From positions 12,082,116-12,146,115 of the forward strand of contig CM054802.1 of the NCBI GenBank assembly GCA_028984105.1: DNA of 64,000 nt, read 5' to 3'. Position numbers and translations under genes: made by a program. This stretch comes from Lavandula angustifolia. Its lineage: Eukaryota > Streptophyta > Magnoliopsida > Lamiales > Lamiaceae. Positions 35,701 to 47,043 of this stretch are shown piece after piece. The notes beneath the pieces were generated by a model that saw only the letters and a list, made by a program, of their open reading frames with translations, did not search any database and was not told the DNA's origin. Each line of letters starts with the position of its first letter. Position 1 is the stretch's first letter.

Positions 35701-36775
35701 AAGCAAAGATAACTGTAAGAAGCAAAAGTAGCATTCAAACCTCCCGTTATTTATCACTGATACCAATTGAGCATACTTGGCAATTTCATGATGTCCACCT
35801 TACGATATTGCCTTTTAACATCTTCTACAGAGGAATCAAGTGGAAGGTTGAGGTACTCAAAAGCATTTAACTTGAAACATGAAAGGATCCTACAACAACC
35901 AAAAGAATATTAAATAAACAAGTAACTTACATAATTAAATGCAAGGAAACTCCACATCCACAAGAAATACTAGAAGATAGACTCATAGACCATCATGTTT
36001 ACAGAAACAAAGACCAAAAATATGGCGTCCAAAATTTGTAAGTCATTATTAGTTGGTAGAAATCATCTTATTAATATTTTTAGCAAATTTAACCCTTCAT
36101 CAGTAATAAGTCGGAAATTCTATTACGTTTTATGTGTCACCTCATGGTTGGTTGATGATGGCATAATATAGATGACATGTATGTATAAATAATGTAATCA
36201 TAGATCAAGCCAAGAGAACAGTCAGCCAGAACTTGGCAGCCTAAACCTCAAATAACGAATAAAGGATTGATAGAATTTCCTGCTGAACAATGTAACCTAC
36301 TTTTGTTCATTAAACTAAAATCCCTCCATCCAAACATCCCAATTTATCAGCTCAAAACCCAATTTAAAGTAAAAATACCAAAAATTTCACCATTTCACCA
36401 ACTCTCTACCTTATTATCATCGTGAAATTTGAGGTACAATTAACTAGGTCAAAAACTAAGTATATATGTGCATCCAAATGAAAACAGAATGCATATTGAA
36501 AAACTCAGTACCACAAGTTTCATGCTCTCCCTATCAATAATAGGAACAGTCTCCGACGAGAATCAAAACAAGTCGCAGAGAAATAAAGTAGTATTTCATT
36601 TCCGAAACCAATCTCAAACCTATATGCGTATCCATTTAAATGAAAACCTGTTGACTTCGTTATCGCGCTCAACCTCGCTGACCTCGCTGTAGAATTTCTT
36701 GAGCAGGAGATCATCTTCGGCGGCGGAAGCAGCGGCTGCGGTGGCGGAGGAGGTGGCTCCACTGACGTCACCCAT
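32752..36775 (-). CDS. DNAJC8-like J-domain protein (SPF31 type)
   Basis: DNAJC8/SPF31 proteins are J-domain co-chaperones associated with spliceosomes; the plant function is by family inference. Exons on the minus strand: 36775-36648, 35889-35799, 35712-35652, 34903-34826, 34106-34033, 33827-33714, 33630-33523, 32959-32921, 32838-32752; 259 aa, the usual family size. After an Ala/Ser-rich start (MGDVSGATSS) comes FKLNAFEYLNLPLDSSVEDV and LSLLVHPDKC; the HPD signature (about residues 79-81) needed to stimulate HSP70 is intact. A long Lys/Glu/Arg-rich helix follows (about 115-225), then SSWRDFMKGGKK, conserved in this family, and the end VQRPLNRK. The introns hold two MITEs and a duplicated segment. 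Confidence 0.92.
33004..33233. mobile_element. Stowaway-type MITE in DNAJC8 intron 7
   Basis: The ends CTCCCTCCGTCCCGCTTGAC and GGAATGGGACGGAGGGAG are flanked by TA. Inner ACTTGT and ACAAGT segments pair. It lies just 45 bp upstream (in gene orientation, downstream) of exon 8. Confidence 0.9.
33250..33475. mobile_element. Candidate short inverted-repeat element in DNAJC8 intron 7
   Basis: The left sequence GTGGGACACGAAATGGACA pairs loosely with the right TGTCGTGTCGGACACAA. The interior contains related GACACAGACACAA and CGATACCGACACTGA words. The boundaries are uncertain. Confidence 0.35.
34244..34428. mobile_element. Stowaway-type MITE in DNAJC8 intron 4
   Basis: The left terminus CTCCCTCCATCCGTTTTCC and right ATAATCGGGACGGAGGGAG are bordered by TA. 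The subterminal AATATAATGTCC and GGACATTATAAT segments pair. It is non-coding. Confidence 0.85.
34679..35050 (+). repeat. 110-bp direct duplication flanking DNAJC8 exon 4
   Basis: Segments 34679-34788 and 34941-35050 are the same 110 bp (TACAGTAGCCAGAGGAAGAT to GACCAATTGC) with one visible difference (AATTGTG against AATCGTG). They lie either side of exon 4 (34826-34903) in the same orientation, 262 bp apart. Confidence 0.92.
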
Positions 36776-36968
36776 CGGCGATTTCTGTTCGTCTCTCCTC
36801 CCAAATTCCCGTCGTAGTAAAAAGGCTCCCAAAAATGGAAAAAGTTAATATTTATATTTGGGCCTCGGAAACTTATGAATTGGGCCTTTGGGTGATATGC
36901 AACGGCCCAACTCGTTATTAGTGCATTTAAGTTCCCTTGGGTGATCCAATAGTTAGAGAAAAGATCTA

Positions 36969-37159
36969 CTCCATCCGTCCCATCTGCTTTCTTTCTATGG
37001 GACACGGATATTAAGAAAATATAATTACGTGATGTATTTTATTTGAATTTTTGACTTGTTAATTTTAGTTCATATATTGTTTGCCTTTTGAGAAACAATA
37101 CACTTTCTATGGAACGACTCGAAAAGGAAAACAAGACACTTTCTATGGGACGGAGGGAG
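36969..37159. mobile_element. Stowaway-type MITE upstream of the DNAJC8 gene
   Basis: The ends CTCCATCCGTCCCAT and ATGGGACGGAGGGAG are flanked by TA, with longer pairing through TTTCTATGGGAC. It sits about 190 bp upstream of the start codon, so it could contribute promoter sequence. Confidence 0.85.
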
Positions 37160-38307
37160 TAGCCAACATTCGGTTGTACGGACCTTATGGTGTAGAACAA
37201 TGAAATTTACAATGTTTTAAAAAATGAATGAAATGGAAGATTCTAAGGTACGCCCGTTCTACAACTTAAGTCGTAAATTTAATCTATCGTAAAGTTTTCG
37301 AATGATCGAAGTATTTAATTAATGGATCATTAAATTAAGTCAGTTTTACATAATTAGCTTAGGAGTTTATAGCTATTACGGATTTTTTTTCAGCTATAAA
37401 ACATAAATTAACGTGCTGTTAAAATTCTATGAGGAATTTGGCAATTATAGTTTGTTCTTCGAGAGTAATTGCAACTAGTTGTAGATCCCGAATTTAAGAT
37501 TAGAAAACGAAATAGCAAATCTGTAATTCCAAAGGTGGAAATAGTAAATTTCTAAGGGTTTGGAATTTTCGAAATATATGTAAATAAATAAAAAAAATCA
37601 ATGTAAAAACACAAATTGAAAGCTAACCCGCACGTATTCTTAGATTCGCCCTCGAAAGCACATTTTAAATATACTAACTCTATAACACCATTCTTATCTC
37701 ATTTCTTTTGAACTCGGTATTTTAAGAGAGTTTAATTGAACATAAAGACATGATGGGAACTCAAATAAAGTGATTATAATAAATAAATTAAAAAAAAGGT
37801 AGAATAAGAATGGTGGAACGGAAAGAGTACTCAATTGTATTGTATCGTTATGAAATTTCTCATTGCATAATACAGTTAAACATCGATAAAGTAATATTTG
37901 AAATAATAATCTCGCTTAGATAATAATTTTTTCCGGTCTCAATATAAGTTAATGCATTAAAATAATATTCGATAAAGTAATAACCTAATTAAATGAATAT
38001 TTTCTTCCGGTCTCAAAGTTATTACTTTATCGAAGTTTAACTGTACTGCTTCACAATCAGAGAATATTCAACAAAAATGTGCATTTAATTTACCATCAGA
38101 GTATGATTATTTGAAGCACTAAAAAGAAACATCATACTCTCATTAATTCACGTGATGAATCAACAAATTAAACTATAAACCTTACACTTCACATCAAAAC
38201 CAAAATATCCATCAATATATAGATCCCATTGCCCTAATCTTTGAATCGTTATGAGTTAAAGAGTCCCTCTGTTCAAGGATCCCATCACAGTCAAATACGA
38301 CCGATAT
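37160..38307. other. Intergenic between DNAJC8 and OEP61
   Basis: AT-rich, with one MITE (37873-38043) and no gene seen. The right part includes the presumed OEP61 3' UTR. Confidence 0.5.
37873..38043. mobile_element. Emigrant/pogo-type MITE
   Basis: The left end CAGTTAAACATCGATAAAGT pairs with the right end ACTTTATCGAAGTTTAACTG, and TA flanks both. The terminal CAGT(A/T)AAAC...ATAAA.TAATA pattern and inner CCGGTCTCAA words are those of Emigrant/Lemi-type elements related to pogo. Confidence 0.75.
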
Positions 38308-41300
38308 CTACTTACCGATGAATCCGAACCAGTGAAGGACGACGGCTAGAAGGAGCATGAGTACGGCCAATACCATTCCGGATCTTCCTATAAGGAAGTT
38401 CTTCGTCTTCCTCGCACCTTCTACACCGCGTTGTACCCTATCAGCCCATTTCATCTACACGATCATATTTATTCAGAATCAAAAACAAAAGAAGCAAGTC
38501 ATTAAGCAAACAAGATGCATTTCATAATATGTTTCTAATTAACAAGGGAGAGATGAAATGCAGTATCCCCATTTAGAACTTACCATAGTGTCCAAAGTAT
38601 CGGGGGATAAAGATGACATGGCTTGCTGTGCTTTCTCTGCATCTTCGCGGGAAAGCTTGAGGCCGAATTGCTCGCTCATGTTGGCCATCATTTCGGGGTT
38701 CATGTTCTTTATCATTGATGTGAACATCTGTTGATTTCAAAGTGATCAGAAATAGAATCTAAAACACAAGCAATGAAACAAAAATGAGTTCAATATTGTC
38801 ATGTCGTCGAATTACAGGTAATGCTAGTTTTCTACCAAGCATATTAGTGTCTAATTATTGAAATGGAGCTAAGAACAATCACATCTGATAGCATGTTCAG
38901 CATGTAATTTGTCATAGTATATATTGTTGTACAGAACTACATAAAACTCAAACATAAACAATTAAGTAAATCCAATTGTATCATGATTTTCGGACAACAC
39001 TCAAAATCCACTAGAATCTATCACATGCATACTTCAGTGATTTGAATCACCAGATGCTTAGGGAAAATGGAAAATGCGTAAAGGCGAGGTAACATACCTG
39101 TCGCATAGCTGGATCTTTCATTTGGTTTCTCATTTGCTCTTGTAGATCAGCACCCGGATTTAGGAAGCCTGGTTGTGGGAAACTTGAATTTAATTGTTCG
39201 GAGGAACTACTTTCACCAGCATCACTGCCATTCACTTCCAGATTCTCGCGGGTTTTACGTTCATCTGATCTTAATCCATTGGAATAAGAAGTTGCAGTTG
39301 AAGATTGTTTTTCTTGTCCTCTCAAAGATGAAGCCATCTCAAACATCTTTTGGCGCTCCTCGTGAGGCATCTTATTCATCATATCAGTTGCCATCTTGAT
39401 CATGTTGGGACTCATGTTCGGCGGAACTGGCATTGACGATGTTGATGCCTCATTCCCCTTCAAAGACGAAGCCATCGCAAACATCTTTGAAAGATCTTCA
39501 GGCGACATTTTTCCCATCATGTCAGTTGCAGTCTTGAGCATGTCGGGTGATAGATCTGATGGAGATGGCCCAGAAGGGAAACCGGCACCACTTTTCTGAC
39601 CTTGGAAGGAAGAAGCTAATTTGAACATCTTGTTAAGTTCCTCCGGAGACATCTTGCCGATAACATCTGTTGCAGTCTTTATCATATCAGGAGAAACACC
39701 GTCAACTTTTCCACCATTCATGGCAGACATTGTTTCAGGATCAGTCCGAGATATGAAGTTCTGGAAGGATCTGCAACACAATAACAGAAAAAGAAAAATC
39801 GTTCAGCTCATCGAACTTGGCAGTAGTTACCAATAGCTAATAGAGTATCAAACAATTACTTCAGCATGTAAACAGTTGAAAGAGAAGATAAAGAACCACG
39901 AATACGAAGGATAAATATCCGAACAACACTGATGGTGCTAATAAACATTCTATATGTACAAGACGACAGTCAATTATCATTACTGCCACTAAAGCTTTTA
40001 TGAGTCCTCCCCCATGAAACAACGTTAGATATGAATCCCATAAAAAACAGCCTATACTAACAAAGTTTTAGCTTTTGGAAATCCAATCTTTACAACTTGC
40101 ACAATAAAAAAAGGTATATAAAGGCATTGGCTGCAACGAACCTGATAGATTCTGGGTCATCTTTTAGAGCACTGAAATAATCATGATTAGTAGATTGAGG
40201 CTCCGAAACGTTAGCAGATCGACTAGTATTTGATGGGTTGGTTTCCCTTGGTGGTAACAAGGAAGATTCTGATGTCGAATTCTCATAGTTGTCAGAAGAT
40301 GCCGCATCTTCGTCAGTAATTTCTTCAATAACCACCCCTAAGAAAAAAAAAAGAGAAGATTCAAATTATTCCCAGGATCATCAATCAAATCATAAAAATC
40401 AGCGTATAAGCAAACATCATACCTCTTGAGTGACGCCTACCACCCTCTTTATTCAATTTTTCCTCAGCATCCCTGTGGATAAGTAAACATACTGATTTCA
40501 GATCCAAAGAACATGGATCCATAAAATAAAAAAGGCAAACCATAAAGGTACATAACCTGACCTACGACGGAAGATGCAAAATAAAGTCCCAAAGTCTGCT
40601 GGATAATACTTAAAACAACAATGAAACTACTAGATATAGAGTTTCAGTACCTTAAGGTATCTGCAATAGTTTCATCACCAGAAGAAACTTCATGTGCTTT
40701 ACTCAAGTCTGACACTGCTTCCTGTAAATTTTCAGTTTGAATAAGAGAAGGAAAAAAATCAACCGTAAATGCGTAATACAACTAGAAAAAAAATCAACTA
40801 GAAACAATTACTCACTTCTAGCTTCCCAAATTCCTTGTATGCTTGACCCCTTCGGTACAGAGCCTTAATGTTCATTGCATCATAGGCCAAAACCTGCATA
40901 CAGAAAAATATTTACAATTTAACAAGAGTTTTTTACCAGCAACATACAAAACAAACACGAACTATATGCTTAGCATATCTAGGCCCTAATGATAGAAACA
41001 CTTCAACCCATTCTGATTAAAACATACCCCATGGTAAAATAATATTTCGAAGCATATATAAGGATGCACAGAAAAATGAAAAATATTTGGTGAAGTTCTT
41101 TATGCTGATTTAAAGAATGAAGGCCAACCAATTTGGTATACATAATTTTTTCTTCGGACAAGAGAAAAGAAGTATCTACTCTTACCTCTGTACCTTCTCT
41201 GATACACTCTTCATACTCCTTCGTCTTCAAGTAACATGACATCATATTAAGAGAGCATGCTAAAAGGAGATTCCGGCCTTTTGAAGTAGGAATATCTTTG

Positions 41301-42720
41301 AGATTATTCTTTGCCTAATGCACAAAAAGGAAAGAAATGCAAGGGAGATTAAAAATTACAGTGCCAAAAAGAAACCTCCGGTTCAACATATAGATAACAA
41401 GCACAAGAGTTGAACTTACCCGCATATATTTCTCCAGGGCCAGTTTATACTTCCCCTGACTGTGAAGTTCATTTCCCTGATATTAGAATATAAATAAGTG
41501 CAACATAAACTCCATCAGAATATCAATGTTTGGAGAGCTTTTCAAGTAATTTTTCATATTAAAGTACGTCATACGATGCTATATTTTTCAATTTATGGTA
41601 TTCCGCAAACTTATATATACTTAAGCATAGGTTCATGAAAAATTCTAAGCGCCAAGAAAAGGCATTCAGACAACAAGGTTAGCAGAGACACGGATAATAA
41701 AAATTCGCTTTTATGCCAGAAATAACTAGTTAGCACCCAAAGATCCGTTCCTTATGATAGTAGGAAAGGCATAAAGGCATTTATCTGACTTAAAACGACA
41801 TAGTACCAAATCAAATCCAATCCCATAGTGTATTTCAAAGAGAAATTAAGCAAAACAATTTTCAACACCAAAACGGTAGGAATATCCAAGAAGGATTTTA
41901 AAACGTGTGACAGCACCCCTCCTATTTATATAAAGTAAAAAGATGCTCTGTAGCAGCAAAAACTCCATACATCTTCTCGATGACAAAATTACCTGTTTTT
42001 TCAGCATCTCAGCTCCATTAATTTCATAAGACACCTGAGCATCCATCCGAGCGCGCATAGCTGTTAACTCTTCAGGTGAAGCATTTGCCATCTTCTCACC
42101 AATCTCAGCCATCTCCTCGGGACGAGCATGCTTCAACTGCTCAGCAGCATGCTTGAAGTCTTCAGTCCTCAAGTTTTGCATGCTTTCGGTTGCCATCCGC
42201 ATTAAATCCGGATTTGACATCATCTGCCATAGAATTAAGTAGCAAGCACCAGAAATCAGAAAAGAATTACTACCGTCGGTCGAATTAGTCCAGAAACAAC
42301 ACACAAATTATGTACTCCACCATTAAGATTTTCGCCTTCACAAAATTTGGGAATTGAATCCCTAACTACACATCCAGAAGAAACTACAAAACCATCCCAT
42401 CCTCACCTATGAATGATCAACACGAAAATTATCATTTAAAGTCACCAAATCTCTTCAAGAAATACACGTAATTTACTTACTCCCAACCCTAATTTCACCA
42501 AATCACGTTTATTAGTATGTGCTAGGCAGACTTGCGAACAATCCCCAAAAGTTATTCTGCGAAGATCAGATTCACATTCACACACACACACACACACACG
42601 AGATCAAACAATCAGCACGAGTACCTGCTGTTGAATCCGAGCCAACTCAGCAGGCGACATCCGGCTCATCTGCTCCTGAGCCATCCTAATCATTTCCGGA
42701 TCCATCATCCCGTTGAACAT
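38308..42720 (-). CDS. OEP61: OEP61-like TPR chaperone receptor, tail-anchored
   Basis: OEP61 is a tail-anchored TPR protein of the plastid outer envelope and ER that docks HSP70-bound preproteins. Exons on the minus strand: 42720-42625, 42223-41993, 41476-41420, 41314-41186, 40893-40816, 40721-40651, 40472-40423, 40337-40142, 39770-39098, 38727-38584, 38454-38308; 623 aa, longer than the ~550 aa of the Arabidopsis protein. It starts MFNGMMDPEMIRMAQEQMSR. The TPR region spans about residues 100-215 (MLKKQGNELHSQGKYKLALEKY, YDAMNIKALYRRGQAYKE). The large ninth exon encodes three copies of a ~33-residue SPDM(I/L)K.ATD..GKMSPE(E/D) motif (about 328-360, 376-408, 422-454), which may explain the extra length. 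A basic segment and one membrane helix (MVLAVLMLLLAVVLHWFGF) close the protein. Confidence 0.94.
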
Positions 42721-43300
42721 CCTTCCTAAAACCCTCGACCCAAAATCAACAACCGAAAATTCCAAAGGCGAATCGCACAATCCGATCCAATTACACTGAA
42801 TTTGCGACAAAGTGAATCGAGCGGAGATAAATCGACAAATCGTGGAATTGATTGAGAAGAAACCCAGTTGGAGTGGAAATCCTAAAGCTGATCGGTTTGG
42901 GAAAATTCTAAATTATGGAAGGATTGAGATGTGTAACAGTATCCAGATATCGATGAGGAAACGCGGATTAATTTATAGAAAAATTGATTTGTCGAAAGAG
43001 ATTGAGAGTGGATGGGTTTGACGGCCTACCAGACCGGACAGGAGACCGAGATTCGGACATATGTGGGCTTCTTCACGCTTCTTTCCTTATTCCCACAACC
43101 CAGACCGCTTTGTAATTCCGCACGTGCCACTTTTGCAGTTTCGAATCTCTTCTTCATTTATTTAGTAATAAATTCATTTTTGAAATAATCTCTTTTTCAT
43201 TTATTTAGTAATTCATTTTTGAAATAGTAGTAACACGTTAGGATTGAAAATATTATTTGAGTTAATATATGAAACTAGCCAAATCCACCTTAAACTTATA
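42721..43300. other. OEP61 upstream region
   Basis: This is the presumed promoter and 5' UTR of OEP61, running leftwards. No other gene is seen. Confidence 0.5.
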
Positions 43301-43304
43301 CTCT

Positions 43305-43755
43305 ATTTTTAAAGTAGTCAATTTGTTTAAAATACTCGTATTTGAATTAATCCGATTTCACAAAATGTAGTGTCTATTGCCCGTATCCCCCCTCGTCATA
43401 TTATAGGCAGTGCTCTCGGCCCACATGTACTGTCATCGAGTGCCTAAGGAAGAGGGCAATTCATGTGGTGTGCATGTGTGCCGAGGGCAGTACTTGTGGT
43501 GTGTCGAGGGGGGATACGGGCCACAGGCACTGAGTGCCTAAGGAATATGGCAGTGCTTGTGATGTGCTAAGGACATTCCTTGTGGTGTGCTGATGGGGGA
43601 TACGGGCCACAAGTACTGAGTGCCTAAGGAATAGGCCTAGGGCGGTGCATAAGGTGTGTCGAAGGGGGATATGGGTTATAGACACCTACATTTATGGAAT
43701 CAGATTAATTCAGACAAAAAATAAGGATATATTAGACAAATTGGCTATTTTGTGT
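43305..43755. mobile_element. Long inverted-repeat element with GC-rich repetitive core
   Basis: The left arm (about 43305-43395: CAATTTGT, GAATTAATCCGATTTC, AAATGTAGTGTCTATTGCCC, GTATCCCCCCTCG) pairs with the right arm (about 43660-43750) over roughly 80-90 bp with scattered differences. The core (43400-43655) has several imperfect direct repeats of GTGCCTAAGGAA, TTGTGGTGTG and GGGGATACGGGCCACA. Long arms suggest a non-autonomous Mutator-like or foldback element; I could not see the target duplication. Frames across it (His/Thr-rich) are not genes. Confidence 0.6.
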
Positions 43756-44480
43756 ATTTTCAGTGAGTTCGACTACCGTAGTAAAAACCTTAAAATATTT
43801 GTGCAAGTAAAAATTCTCCCTTTAGTCCATTGATCTTGCAACACTGGGTTTCGATACGGAATTTAAGATAATGGATGTAAAATAGTGGTGTAAAAATATT
43901 AAGGTCGATTCATTTTTTTTCATTTTAAAAAATGGTGCAAGATAAGTGAAATACCCAAAAATAAAACAATGAAAGATTAATAGAACGGTCCCGTAGGGTT
44001 TTTTCTCATAATTATGACTATATATCAAAACCCCTATAAACTAGTATAATTGGGACCATGAATTTATTATTCTGTAGAAATATTAATTAATGCTTACTAA
44101 TTTAAAGACATTTTTTGCAATTTAATCAAGTTGAATTTTAATTAGAATTTAAATAGTTGCAAAAACACGTTGATTTATATTTTATATTTATTATCATTTT
44201 ACTATTTATTAATAGGAATCAATTGATTGTTTAATTTGAAGTATTTATAAAATACATTGTGTATTTAAATGATACAATTGTACAGGCTAGTGACTTTTCC
44301 TCATCTTTCTTGTTGTACGTCACATTTGTATCGTGAAACTTTGATATAATTCATTTTTTAATCTTATTATTACCTGAAACTTTGATATAAATTATTTTTA
44401 ATCTTATTGTATCCATTTTGTTTATCAACATATTGTGAAGCCACCAAAATGACTATAACCATTAGTTTATTAAATAAAAA
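43756..44480. other. AT-rich spacer, no gene seen
   Basis: No coding frame or repeat beyond simple A/T runs was recognised. Confidence 0.5.
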
Positions 44481-44493
44481 AACCACTCAATTG

Positions 44494-44696
44494 TCCCCAT
44501 GGGATGGCCTAGCGGTTGAGGTGGGTGGCAGGGAGGGGATAGCGGTACCATACAAGATCGCTAAAGGAGGTGTGTCCTTGTTCACCCACATTAAGAGGTA
44601 AAGGTGAACCTTGGTGATTGCGCGTCAACAAGGAGCGTGGTTTTTTTTTTTGAAGCTAGCGGGGGGGGGTTCCATGAATAAAAAAAAAAAAAAAAA
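44494..44696 (+). mobile_element. tRNA-derived SINE with target-site duplication
   Basis: It begins TCCCCATGGGATGGCCTAGCGGTTGAGG, as in the second subtype of the 4.4-5.7-kb array in short matches, and ends in a run of A. It is bordered by AACCACTCAATTG on the left and AACCACTGAATTG on the right, a 13-bp duplication with one change. The B-box region is damaged (GCGGTACCATACAAG in place of the usual segment), so it is unlikely to be active. Confidence 0.78.
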
Positions 44697-44849
44697 AACC
44701 ACTGAATTGCCAAAATAGGGGATAGAACACACCGCCAGCTAAAAGTAAAAATTCAAATCCCATACATGAAAGAGAAAACATTGACTTACAACATTCAATT
44801 AAAACATCACCAAATTCAACTTGATTTCCATTATAATCCAAAATAGCTA

Positions 44850-46140
44850 ATTTAAGAGTGGATTAATCAGAGCTCATACAAGTGTGATAAAGCCCAATCT
44901 TACAACACCAAGTCGATTGCTAAGGTTAAAATTTTATCTCGAAACCCTAGAATTTGATAGGACTCTTAATACTCTACGGTTCAAAAGCATGAATAATACG
45001 GTCCACATTGATGACAATTTTATATAACTACGACAATACACATATTCTATTTGACTCCAAGAGAAGCTGAACGGCATAGGACATGCAATAATAAGACGTT
45101 CATTACAAATGTAATGTTCATGTGTGCATGCCACTATTTAATCACGATGGTTCAGTTTTTTTTAGGGAAAGATTGGCATCTTTCCATTTACACAAGTTGC
45201 TGCAACTAGAATGTCAAAAAACAAGCTAACAGACACATTGGAGACAATGCCAATTCAATATATCAACAAAGAAGTGATCAAAGAGTGCTTGATCACAAAC
45301 GTACGGACTTGTAAGTGTTAGAAGATAAAAAGATCATTATGATACATGTAAATAAGCTTAAACTTTTTCCAAAGCCAATTTATTTTTCTGCATTGTAAAA
45401 AAGCAGGCAGCAAACAAGGAGATTTTTACATTTGAAGAAAAGTTCATGCAACAAGACATATCACAAGAAAACCACATTGAAGATGCTTACATTTCATTCT
45501 AAGCTTATTAAGAGGTGATTTCATATTCTGCATTGTAAATTAGTAGCCAGCTTATGCAACTTATTATTCTATATGCAAGTCGGCAGATATAATTAAATTA
45601 ATAAGCATAAGCTTATGCTATATGTATGTAAGTCAGCAGATACTCCTTTCATCCCATTCCAATTGTCTAATTTTTTTTCGGCACGGAAATTAAAAAAGTT
45701 GTTGGTTATGAGTAAATGAGTGATAAAGTAGTGGGGTCTACTAAATTTATATAATATTACTTTACTAGAAAAGGAAAATGGACAATTGGAATGAGACATC
45801 CCGGAAAAGAATACTGGACAATTAGAGCGGGACGGAGTGAGTACAATTAAGTTAAAAAGTATAAGCATAAGCTTATGTTCAAACAACTGATCCACATCTG
45901 TGCAAAATGCTTATTGGTTTCAGAAGGCAGAATAAGGTATAAGTAATGCAGCTCAAGCTTCTAGAAAAAAGTAATATAGCAAAGCAAGTCATAACACTTT
46001 TCTTTCTCTTATTTATTTAGATCATTCCAGCAATTAAAGCAAAATGGTCAAGTAACGCAAGCAAACTCATATTCATTTAGTAAGATAATAAGCCACACAT
46101 CAAAGACATAAATCCTAATTTCAGAGCAGTTGCTAGTTCA
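44850..46140 (+). pseudogene. Decayed mariner-like transposase (second copy)
   Basis: The plus strand reads GLIRAHTSVIKPNLTT, then LKFYLETLEFD, KSMNNTVHIDDNFI (first Asp region, about 45010-45040), then GKIGIFPFTQVAATRMSKN (45165-45230), TDTLETMPIQYINKEVIKEC and LITN. A GT at 45301 starts an intron that ends TTTATTTAG at 46020, after which IIPAIKAKWSSNASK continues. This is the intron position of the other element in this window. The next block reads F-I-stop-stop-DNKPHIKD: the two Gln codons of the QQDNARPH motif are now TAG and TAA. Several further stops lie at 45040-45160. It is a relic without identified ends. Confidence 0.82.
45643..45841. mobile_element. Stowaway-type MITE inside the relic transposase intron
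   Basis: The left end CTCCTTTCATCCCATTCCAATTGTC in its first bases pairs with the right end GACAATTAGAGCGGGACGGAGTGAG with several differences. TA flanks both sides. It sits within the 45301-46020 intron of the mariner-like relic. Confidence 0.8.
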
Positions 46141-47018
46141 GATGAATTTAACATAAGATAGTTCATCAACTATGTTCAACTATGTTCGGTTCAGTTAACA
46201 AATTGGTTAAGCAAAAGATTAACCAAAAACTAAAAAGTACAAAAAAATTTGAATTGGTTGACACCCCTACATACCAACATTGTAGAAAACAAATTTGGAA
46301 ATAAGATATGGGCAAGGGCTGCGCGAATGCAGGCCCCTACTATCACAAATTACGACGTAGGCTCGACCACTTGGGCCGACCTTAGATAAACACACCTCCC
46401 AAGTGCAATGAAGGTTGCAACTCTAGGTCATGGGTCTTATGAATCGCCCATTCACCCCCGTCCAAGTAAGTATGTTTATTGGTAATGCCTGCTTTGATTT
46501 TATAGTCATTTTCTCTCAATTTCTTTCCTTTGGCAAAGATGTGGGATAAACTATTTCATTTTCCAAATAATTTATTTAGTTCCCCATATTGGAAGTATTA
46601 GAAATGTTTCAATTTCATTCGATCACATAATTTGTTTTTCATCAAAAAGTTCAACTTCTTCTAATAGTATCGTTACCTGATTTCTATGTACTAGTATTTT
46701 TTTATATACTTCTTATAAAAAAAAAAATACGTTTTGATATGTCATATTTACAAATTTTAATAATTGTATACCATTTGTGACTTCCAACAAATTGATACAT
46801 GATTCTTGGGAATTTTGACAAATTGTCTTCTAATATCTGAAAGTCTGTATAATGTTTGAGTAATTTTTGATCTGCTCCTAATAATAAAATATTGTAAAAC
46901 GATATTTACACCATGACATCCAACACAATATTTTCATTTTTTCATCCAAACACAATTTTATTCATCCAAACACAGATTCCTCAACTGAAAACGAGTAGGC
47001 ACGTAATTCGAATTTAAC
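46141..47018. other. Intergenic, no gene seen
   Basis: AT-rich apart from 46300-46480, which is richer in GC (GGCAAGGGCTGCGCGAATGC) and resembles no family I can name. The rightmost part would be the 3' flank of the esterase pseudogene. Confidence 0.45.
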
Positions 47019-47043
47019 TTAGAGATAATTTTCTGGAATAAAT

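Noticed and set aside
36520..37005. 161-aa minus-strand frame covering the DNAJC8 start
   Set aside because: Its only meaningful part overlaps the J-protein first exon in another frame; the rest runs through a MITE end and spacer.
46300..46480. Possible further SINE or retroelement fragment
   Set aside because: It is GC-richer than its flanks and has a GGTCATGGGTC word, but no second box, tail or target duplication.
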